Part shown: in pieces, positions 8,920-13,519 of the stretch
How the letters are laid out: each line of letters begins with the position of its first letter
Position numbering within the stretch: position 1 is the stretch's first letter
From: Cytophagales bacterium
GTDB lineage: Bacteria; Bacteroidota; Bacteroidia; Cytophagales; Spirosomataceae
Direction of reading: 5' to 3'
DNA length: 13,519 bases
Assembly (NCBI GenBank): GCA_013205605.1
Contig: JABMMK010000333.1
Coordinates: forward strand, 1 to 13,519
Position numbers and translations under genes: made by a program
Notes under the pieces: generated by a model
Database searches by the model: none
Told to the model about the DNA's origin: nothing
The model's input: the letters and a program-made list of their open reading frames with translations, nothing else

Positions 8920-9022
8920 TGCTCTTAATTTGCCAAAAGATATGAGAACTTAAGAATCTAAACCCAAGAAACATTAGAATAGCTCTGATTTGATTTTAAA
9001 TAAGGAAACTAGGGAAGGCTAA
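8920..9022. other. Intergenic, nothing clear
   Basis: This short spacer follows the second M14 gene. A long-loop inverted repeat, TCTTAA and TTAAGA around 8929-8957, lacks a U-run, so I do not call a terminator. Confidence 0.3.
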
Positions 9023-9160
9023 TGTAAGTCATCAGCAAAATTGGACCGATAAAGGTTATTTCTTGTATCGTTTAAATTTAAACAATTTGAATTTCACCCG
9101 AAAATCTCTCTCGCGTGCTATCCATTTTGCTTTCACTCCCGTAAAATAAAAGAATTCACT
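9023..9160. repeat. Repeat A, copy 1 (about 138 bp)
   Basis: This block aligns to 13286-13420 from the shared start TGTAA, with small indels. The strongest matches are around CTTG(t/g)ATCGTTTAA and TTTTGCTTTC(a/g)CTCCC, with AAAATAAA after them. It directly precedes repeat B copy 2. Read on the minus strand, both A copies have an open frame of about 33 codons with a similar pattern (FYF, G, KAK, ARE, ending in a Lys-rich tail and TAA). The frame-changing indels and lack of a good ATG argue against an active gene. It may be a remnant of a duplicated or mobile sequence. Confidence 0.65.
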
Positions 9161-9161
9161 C

Positions 9162-9367
9162 TTTTGAGGCGGATTTGGGTGTACCCGAAGGTCGAATCGA
9201 TACGGCTACAATCAAATTTCAATCGGATCAGAACCAATCCCAAAACTTTATAATTAAATAATATTGGATTATTTAATTTGATTCAAGTGGTTTAAAATCA
9301 GTTTATTGTGCTATCTCGTTTGCTTTTTATACCGTTAAATCAGTCGGGATTTGTTTAATTTAAAATG
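9162..9367 (+). repeat. Repeat B, copy 2 (about 206 bp, structured)
   Basis: This is the partner of the block at 3005-3212. Its hairpins are GGTC/GGCT (9190-9207), a perfect 11-bp stem AATTAAATAAT/ATTATTTAATT around ATTGG (9252-9278), and AAATC/GATTT (9337-9352) followed by TGTTTAATTT. It ends about 120 bp before the small membrane-protein gene at 9487. Similarity to copy 1 stops sharply on both sides, which gives the element defined ends. Confidence 0.75.
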
Positions 9368-9486
9368 AGTTTTTTAAAATAGCACTTTAGTAATAAATTA
9401 TTGTACCTTTCCCAAAGAGGTGGAGTTCAAACCCCAATTTAAATACTTCTAAATTATTTACCAAAAACAATTTAAACCAAAAAAAC

Positions 9487-9915
9487 ATGACAGAAATTGA
9501 AATTTTAAACAACAGCCAACTGGGTTTTATTCAAAACGCAATTTACACAGTTGCAATGGTGATTTCGACCTTTATTGCATTTAGAGTTGCAAGAGTTGCA
9601 AATGAAAAGAATGCGAATATTCTCGGGAAATCATAAGTTACCTTGTATGGAATTATGGTCACATTTTTTTTACTACAAGTAAGTTCGTAATTGTCAATGC
9701 AACAAAAAGGCTTAGCCTACAGTTTATCAGAACTTAAGGCTACGGGAGTTAAATTATCTGCAGGTTCAGAAGCTGCGATTAGTCGATATCAGATCAACTT
9801 AAGTGACGGTTATCCTACACTTGCTCCGGAATTACCTAATATCCTCTTTGCGGCAGTTGTATTTTTAATTATTATTGGCGCAACCTGGTTGAAAAACACA
9901 TCTGAAAAATCATAA
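9487..9915 (+). pseudogene. Small membrane protein gene with two in-frame TAA codons
   Basis: From ATG at 9487 one frame runs to TAA at 9913-9915, but TAA codons also occur at 9634-9636 and 9688-9690. Ignoring them gives about 140 residues with three hydrophobic segments: one near IYTVAMVISTFIAF, one between the two stops (LYGIMVTFFLLQV), and one near the end (ILFAAVVFLIIIGATWL). The coding character continues across both stops in the same frame, so this looks like one gene broken by two nonsense mutations. The alternative is a 49-residue peptide plus an independent downstream ORF starting at TTG 9691. The family is not recognised. The next gene starts 11 bp after the final stop, so the two were probably one operon. 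Stop-codon reassignment is unlikely because neighbouring genes end normally with TAA. Confidence 0.62.
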
Positions 9916-9926
9916 CCAAAAAAATC

Positions 9927-10442
9927 ATGAAAAAATTATTAATAGGTATTCTTGTATCAGCGTCAATGATTGCTTGTACAAGTCAACAAACAAAAACGGA
10001 AGGAGAAGATCCCAATATGGTTTTGTTTAGAGAAAATGCGAAGGTTGTAGATGCTGCATTTAATGCATATACTAAGAAAGACCTAAAGGAATTCGCAACT
10101 TACCAAGCTGATTCACTTAAGGTTCATAGTGCTCAATTTGGTGGAAAGGATAGCAATAAGGCCGAATTTTTAGAAAGAAGTGCTAATTTCTTTAAATTAA
10201 TCAACAACATCAATGTAAAAGTTACTCTTTTACCCGGGGTAGATGAAGTTACTTTAACGCCAGATGGTTCTGTGAGAGCATATGTTATATGGTCAGCAGA
10301 TTTTGTAAATAATGCTCCTAAAACAGATTTGAAATCTTATTTTTCCCTCAAACTAGATAAAGATCATAAAATTTATGATCATGATGAATATTTTGATGTT
10401 TCAGGTTGGTTTCAGGTCGCATCAGCCGCCCCTAGTAAATAA
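9927..10442 (+). CDS. Lipoprotein with NTF2-like (SnoaL-type) domain
   Basis: The 171-residue product has a short signal sequence ending in a lipobox (SMIACTS), with Cys17 as the predicted lipidation site, so it should be anchored in a membrane facing the periplasm or cell surface. Residues about 30-165 look like an NTF2/SnoaL-type cone domain: an N-terminal helix (VVDAAFNAYTKKDLKEF), a FLERSANFFK helix, and later beta strands such as VRAYVIWSADFV and LKSYFSLKLDKDHKIYDHDEYFD. That fold is used by many small ligand-binding proteins and enzymes, so a reaction cannot be assigned. It follows the broken membrane-protein gene by 11 bp and is followed by a terminator, so it is the last gene of that transcript. 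It appears intact. Confidence 0.8.
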   Translation: MKKLLIGILVSASMIACTSQQTKTEGEDPNMVLFRENAKVVDAAFNAYTKKDLKEFATYQADSLKVHSAQFGGKDSNKAEFLERSANFFKLINNINVKVTLLPGVDEVTLTPDGSVRAYVIWSADFVNNAPKTDLKSYFSLKLDKDHKIYDHDEYFDVSGWFQVASAAPSK

Positions 10443-10463
10443 GTGTTAATTTTTATAAAATAG

Positions 10464-10497
10464 AGAAGAGACCTCTGGAAATGGGGTTTCTTTTTTA
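10464..10497 (+). terminator. Rho-independent terminator
   Basis: AGAGACCTC (10467-10475) pairs with GGGGTTTCT (10483-10491) through two G-U pairs and a seven-base loop, and is followed by TTTTTTATTT. It lies 25 bp after the lipoprotein stop codon, which marks the end of that transcript. Confidence 0.8.
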
Positions 10498-10530
10498 TTT
10501 GCTTCCTTTTTTAATTAAAAACATGTTAAT

Positions 10531-10552
10531 ATGTGGAGCCCAGAACCCACAT
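10531..10552. other. Small inverted repeat before the frameshifted gene
   Basis: ATGTGG (10531-10536) and CCACAT (10547-10552) flank a ten-base loop and sit about 46 bp upstream of the ATG at 10598. It may be an operator or leader hairpin. No U-run follows on the plus strand. Without a second copy this is only a structural observation. Confidence 0.3.
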
Positions 10553-10597
10553 TAAAAAACGGGATGTTTATTACAAATGTAGTTCAACCAAAAAATC

Positions 10598-11033
10598 ATG
10601 AAAAAATTATTTTTTTCATATCTTCTATCCGTATTATTTATAGTTAGTTATGCGCAAGATGTGCAAAATAAAGATTCTTTGAATGGAGGCTTCAGCATAA
10701 AGAAATCTATTTATTTGGAACAAATGAATAAACTAAATCAAATTCCATCCGCATCCAACTCAGAGGATTATTACTTCAGAAGAAAAAATACATTAATTGT
10801 TCCCATAGAAAAAATCCGTGAATGGACTAATGGAGCTCAATTTAAAATTCGACAAGAGAAAATTCAACAAGAAAAATATTTTTATAAAAACCCTTTTTGA
10901 GTTGGATTCGGATTGGTTAAAATCAGTAGAGCGTTTCCATCATTATTCAGCAAGAAATGACGCAAACCTCATGCAGAAACAACAAAGGGCCCATGATTTA
11001 ACGCAGACCTTGATTTTCACATTAACAACATAA
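10598..11033 (+). pseudogene. Secreted protein gene interrupted by a +1 frameshift
   Basis: The first part, 100 codons from ATG at 10598, starts with a signal peptide (MKKLFFSYLLSVLFIVSYAQ) and ends at TGA 10898-10900 inside the run CCCTTTTTGA. Skipping one T of the T5 run (10894-10898) joins it to the +1 frame, which stays open for a further 44 codons (ELDSDWLKSVERFHHYSARN...) to TAA at 11031-11033. The joined product would have 144 residues, mature part charged and rich in Lys and Gln. The family is not recognised. The simplest reading is a one-base insertion in a homopolymer, either a real mutation or an assembly error. A programmed +1 shift at UUU-UGA is possible, but I see no strong internal Shine-Dalgarno sequence to drive it. 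Confidence 0.55.
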
Positions 11034-11057
11034 AAAGGAAGTTCATCATCATTCACA

Positions 11058-11213
11058 TCATCCCCAAAAGTGGAAAGAATATATTACTGAATTTTTAATG
11101 TTGTTCCTTAATTTAATAGCACCATCTCTTAATCTAATCCAGCAATCTTTTTCTAGCTCGTCTAAACGGTAACTAATATTATTGATAATTACTTTATCAT
11201 TGGTTTCGGTCAT
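11058..11213 (-). pseudogene. 51-codon fragment, possibly the start of a PNPOx-like gene
   Basis: A minus-strand ORF from ATG at 11213 to TGA at 11058 encodes 51 residues. The segment SYRLDELEKDCWIRLRDGAI looks like a genuine folded-protein N-terminus. From memory it resembles the first helix of pyridoxamine-phosphate-oxidase-like proteins, usually about 150-200 residues long. No continuation is visible in any frame downstream (towards 11034), so if the assignment is right the gene is cut short and its 3' part was lost where the frameshifted plus-strand gene now ends. It could also be a complete small protein. The two genes converge, with only 24 bp between their stop codons. Confidence 0.4.
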
Positions 11214-11319
11214 ATCTTTTTTTACACTTTTAAATAGTATTAAAAAACCCTCTTGTTGATATTTTTTATTTTTTATAAAGCTGTAAATAAATTACTACTT
11301 GAATTTTAAATAATAAGGC
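11214..11319. other. AT-rich intergenic, nothing clear
   Basis: This spacer has runs of A and T but no stem with a good U-run for the DUF1566 transcript, and no clear promoter for the small ORF at 11058-11213. Confidence 0.3.
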
Positions 11320-11700
11320 TTAATGGACCTTTACAGCTCGAACAAAATATTCATTACTCTTGTCAGCAATGAACCCAGTCATCCCAAAACTGAAGTTATG
11401 TCTCCATGCTTTCTCAAAATCCGTTTCAGTCGAACTCCAATAATAGCTGGTTGAAAAACCACCTATCTTAACTTGATTTTGATACAACAGGCTTAACTCC
11501 ATTTTTGTAGGCAGACTCCAGCCTTTGCCCAATTTAGCACAAGCCTTTTTTGCAATATGCCAAATCATCCTTTGTGGGAAATCAAATTGTGCAACATCTA
11601 AGTTCCCAATTCTAATTGGGTTGCCTATTGTCTCTGCTGCTGTTTGTGCCATGATAAGACAATTAATAAGTATTAGCGGAATAAATAATAACTTTTTTAT
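11320..11700 (-). CDS. Secreted Lcl_C/DUF1566-type protein with ATA at the start position
   Basis: The protein carries a compact DUF1566 (Lcl_C) type domain related to the C-type-lectin-like FGE fold. Diagnostic stretches are KGWSLPTKMEL, GGFSTSYYWSSTETD, AWRHNFSFGMTGF and EYFVRAVKVH. The first ATG is at 11652 and gives 110 residues. The 16 codons before it in frame encode KKLLFIPLILINCLI, which joins MAQ to make a textbook Bacteroidota signal peptide ending in AQ. At the position where its Met should be (11698-11700) the codon is ATA, with a TAA stop two codons further upstream. Either AUA is used as a weak start, or an ATG has mutated and the remaining product from 11652 would stay in the cytoplasm. 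A role in carbohydrate or protein binding outside the cell is typical for the fold, not shown here. It lies 39 bp after the DUF2237 gene. Confidence 0.75.
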   Translation of the reverse strand: MKKLLFIPLILINCLIMAQTAAETIGNPIRIGNLDVAQFDFPQRMIWHIAKKACAKLGKGWSLPTKMELSLLYQNQVKIGGFSTSYYWSSTETDFEKAWRHNFSFGMTGFIADKSNEYFVRAVKVH

Positions 11701-11739
11701 ACTTTATCTAATTTAAAATTTATTTTAATTCAATCGGCA

Positions 11740-12129
11740 TCAGTCATTTATCAATGGTTTATAGTCAAATTTCATTAGTTCATCTAGTGATATATACTCT
11801 AGGGTCTTAATATGTGTTGACTTTAATATTATTGGAGGTGCAACATTGGCTTGATATGCCTCTATCCACCTTGAAACACAAAGGCACCATTTATCTCCTT
11901 CCACTAAACCTTTAAAGCCAGATGCAGGGTAATCCATGGTCAAATCGTTACCCATACTTTTTGAATATTGTAGAAATGCATTCGTCACTACAGCACAAAC
12001 GGTATGAGTACCTCTATCGTTGATACCCGTGTTACAGCATCCATCTCTATATGCCCCCGTCATTGGACTTGTTCCACAAATCATTAATGGCTCGTTGAAA
12101 ACATTGATAGAATTATTAATTATAGTCAT
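11740..12129 (-). CDS. DUF2237 family protein
   Basis: The 129-residue protein matches the DUF2237 family over its full length. Conserved stretches are CGTSPMTGAYRDGCCNTG (from residue 18), DRGTHTVCAVVT, YSKSMGNDL, FKGLVEGDKWCLCVSRW and a final THIKTLEYISLDEL. Six cysteines are visible (Cys18, 31, 32, 45, 82 and 84), including a CC and a CLC pair. This suggests metal binding or redox chemistry, but the function of the family is unknown. No signal peptide is seen, so it is cytoplasmic. The length is normal for the family. It starts 48 bp after the deacetylase gene on the same strand, and co-transcription is likely. Confidence 0.9.
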   Translation of the reverse strand: MTIINNSINVFNEPLMICGTSPMTGAYRDGCCNTGINDRGTHTVCAVVTNAFLQYSKSMGNDLTMDYPASGFKGLVEGDKWCLCVSRWIEAYQANVAPPIILKSTHIKTLEYISLDELMKFDYKPLIND

Positions 12130-12177
12130 GTGAGAGTTTTGATTATACTTTTATACAGATAAATCTATGTTTTTTAA

Positions 12178-13077
12178 TTAAAATAATCTAGCGGCAGCTC
12201 TAAATGTATTGCAATGGGCTTGTAAGATGTCATTGATATCCGGTGAATAGCCACCACCCATCGCTATTGCCACAGGGATCTTATTATCATATGCTATTTT
12301 TAAAACAAGCTCATCTCTTTGCTTACATTCAGCTATACTAACATTAAACTTTCCAAATTTATCAGTTGATAAAATATCTACTCCTGATAGATAAAAAATA
12401 AAGTCAGGTTGTACAGTATCTAATAATGTCACCAATGTCTTATCTAGAATTTCTAAATACGCCTTGCCCGTAATGCCATCTGGGAGTGGTATATCTAAGT
12501 CCGATATTTCTTTGTGAAATGGATAATTATTTTTGCCATGCATACTAAAAGTAAAAACCCTAGACTCTTTTTCCATAAGTTTTGCTGTGCCATTACCTTG
12601 ATGCACATCTAAGTCTATCACTAATATTTTTTTGGCTAGATTTCTGTGAAGAAGATAATTAGCAGCGATTGCCATATCATTTAAGAGACAAAAACCTTCC
12701 CCTCTTTCGGCAAATGCATGATGTGTTCCTCCAGCGATATTTAATGCGCATCCATGTTCTAAGGCAAATAAGGCACAATCAATCGTCCCTTGGGTAATCA
12801 CTAATTCACGTTCAATCAATGCAGGAGACTGCGGAAATCCAATTTTTCTTTGCTCTGAGGAACTTAATTGTTGATTGACTAATTTTTCATAGTAATCTAC
12901 ATCATGTGTTCGTAAAATATCCATTTTATCACACTTATTTGGGACAAATAAATGGTCCCGACTGATGGTACCCTCATGAAGTAGTTGTTCAGGTATAAGC
13001 TCATACTTTAACATAGGAAAGCGATGTCCTTCTGGAAGCTCATGATAATAGATTGGGCTAAAAGCGATTTTTATCAT
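12178..13077 (-). CDS. Histone-deacetylase-superfamily amidohydrolase (class IV-like)
   Basis: The 299-residue cytoplasmic protein has the full arginase/deacetylase active site. His119-His120 lie in GGTHHAF. Asp157 and His159 (VIDLDVHQGNGT) and Asp234 (LSGVDIL) are the predicted zinc ligands. Tyr277 in MGGGYSPD matches the transition-state tyrosine. The compact length and the motifs YEKLV, GFCLLND and SMHGKNNYPF resemble HDAC11-like, class IV-type bacterial proteins. Such bacterial enzymes remove acyl groups from acetylated small molecules, polyamines or lysines; the substrate here is not known. It is the first gene of a probable minus-strand operon followed by DUF2237 and the DUF1566 gene. 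The start is supported by the family N-terminus (IAFSPIYYHELPEGHRFPM). Confidence 0.93.
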   Translation of the reverse strand: MIKIAFSPIYYHELPEGHRFPMLKYELIPEQLLHEGTISRDHLFVPNKCDKMDILRTHDVDYYEKLVNQQLSSSEQRKIGFPQSPALIERELVITQGTIDCALFALEHGCALNIAGGTHHAFAERGEGFCLLNDMAIAANYLLHRNLAKKILVIDLDVHQGNGTAKLMEKESRVFTFSMHGKNNYPFHKEISDLDIPLPDGITGKAYLEILDKTLVTLLDTVQPDFIFYLSGVDILSTDKFGKFNVSIAECKQRDELVLKIAYDNKIPVAIAMGGGYSPDINDILQAHCNTFRAAARLF

Positions 13078-13126
13078 AGATAGATAAGTAGAATAGATTT
13101 TTCAAAATCCTGTTCAATAACTCCCA

Positions 13127-13160
13127 AAAAAGGGAGAGGGTTAAACCCTACTCCCTTTTT
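13127..13160 (-). terminator. Strong near-symmetric hairpin upstream of the deacetylase gene
   Basis: AAAAAGGGAG (13127-13136) pairs perfectly with CTCCCTTTTT (13151-13160). An inner stem, AGGGT/ACCCT, is closed by a three-base loop (TAA), with one bulged A. Because A- and T-runs flank the GC core, it could terminate in either direction. On the minus strand it lies about 50 bp upstream of the deacetylase ATG. It could end an off-window minus-strand transcript or act as an attenuator in the leader of the deacetylase operon. No complete gene is visible between it and the window edge. Confidence 0.7.
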
Positions 13161-13285
13161 GTAATACCAAACCAAAATATTATGGTTGTCATTCTATGAG
13201 CAAAATATTGTATTAAACTATAAACAACCTAACATCACAAACCGATAATTTTACAAAAGGTTTGTAAATGCCAATTTATATTTAT

Positions 13286-13420
13286 TGTAAATCGTCAGCG
13301 TGATTTGATCGCTAGGATTATTTTCTTGGATCGTTTAATTTTAAATAAAGTTTTATTTCGGACGAAAACCCCTCTCGAGCTACCCGTTTTGCTTTCGCTC
13401 CCTTAAAATAAAATTCCACT
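13286..13420. repeat. Repeat A, copy 2 (about 135 bp)
   Basis: This block aligns with 9023-9160. Shared blocks include TGTAA(a/g)TC(g/a)TCAGC at the left end and TTTTGCTTTC(g/a)CTCCC near the right end. After the common CACT the two copies diverge: copy 1 continues into repeat B, and this copy continues into TTTAGTTTGACGACGTAC. The sharp switch suggests a modular, mosaic repeat. The minus-strand frame is open for about 40 codons but has no ATG. Confidence 0.65.
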
Positions 13421-13451
13421 TTAGTTTGACGACGTACAAGGGGGTATTTTC

Positions 13452-13519
13452 ATGACACAGAAATTTAAGCGTTACTTATTCCATATAACCGGGAAATATT
13501 CCTTTTGCTGTTATAACCG
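13452..13519 (+). CDS. Possible start of a gene running off the window
   Basis: ATG at 13452 opens a frame that stays open to the window edge (22 codons, MTQKFKRYLFHITGKYSFCC...). A purine-rich AAGGGGG lies 7-8 bases upstream and could serve as a ribosome binding site, which is unusual for Bacteroidota. The fragment is too short to assign a family or to exclude chance. Confidence 0.25.
   Translation, partial: MTQKFKRYLFHITGKYSFCCYN

Noticed and set aside
9023..9240. Minus-strand open frames across repeats A and B (FYF/KAK/ARE pattern in A, VSIRPSGTPKSASK-like in B)
   Set aside because: They lack good starts. The copies differ by frame-changing indels in A, and in B the substitutions are not concentrated at third positions. 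Conservation looks DNA- or RNA-level, not protein-level.
9404..9411. TACCTTTC as a -7 promoter box for the gene at 9487
   Set aside because: One mismatch to TAnnTTTG and no TTTG-like -33 box at 17-23 bases upstream.
9418..9440. tRNA-like T-arm sequence GGAGTTCAAACCCC upstream of the membrane-protein gene
   Set aside because: The stem does not pair correctly and no acceptor, D or anticodon arm could be found around it.
9487..9915. Stop-codon (TAA) reassignment as the explanation for the two in-frame stops
   Set aside because: All neighbouring intact genes terminate at TAA, TAG or TGA at family-typical ends, so the standard code holds here.
11525..11716. Plus-strand 63-codon ORF opposite the DUF1566 gene
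   Set aside because: It is antisense to a recognised domain with no independent support.

Overview
The window looks like a piece of a Bacteroidota chromosome. The call rests on low-GC intergenic DNA, several MKK-type Sec signal peptides, weak or absent Shine-Dalgarno sequences, and a gene set common in that phylum: large secreted M14 peptidases, a Lcl_C/DUF1566 protein, DUF2237 and a class IV-like histone deacetylase homologue. A more precise placement, such as a freshwater Cytophagales lineage, would be a guess.

Layout. Positions 1-95 hold the end of an off-window plus-strand transcript, with a good intrinsic terminator. Two minus-strand genes follow: a secreted neutral-ceramidase-like protein (305-1675) and a nitrilase-superfamily C-N hydrolase (2002-2952). 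Two large plus-strand genes, 3412-6090 and 6499-8919, encode secreted M14 zinc carboxypeptidase-like proteins, each with a C-terminal Rossmann/glutamine-amidotransferase-like region. The 408-bp gap between them contains a short unrecognised minus-strand ORF.

Positions about 9.4-11.7 kb form a degenerate zone. It holds a small three-helix membrane-protein gene interrupted by two in-frame TAA codons, an intact NTF2-like lipoprotein gene with a terminator, a secreted-protein gene broken by a +1 frameshift at a T5 run, a 51-codon fragment that may be the start of a PNPOx-like gene, and a DUF1566 gene whose natural start position carries ATA instead of ATG. The last kilobase and a half is a clean minus-strand pair, a histone-deacetylase-superfamily amidohydrolase followed by DUF2237, probably co-transcribed with the DUF1566 gene. 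A strong hairpin lies upstream of the deacetylase gene.

The least explained material is intergenic. Two diverged repeat families are present. Repeat B (about 207 bp) occurs at 3005-3212 and 9162-9367. Repeat A (about 136 bp) occurs at 9023-9160 and 13286-13420. In the middle region A and B are directly adjacent. Both copies of B keep the same three hairpins, and the four differences I found in two of the stems all preserve pairing if the plus strand is the RNA. Both B copies lie upstream of plus-strand genes. This is the best candidate here for an undescribed element (structured RNA, leader or small mobile repeat), but it rests on two copies aligned by eye. I see no CRISPR array, no intact insertion sequence, no tRNA or rRNA gene, and no recognisable defence or biosynthetic system.
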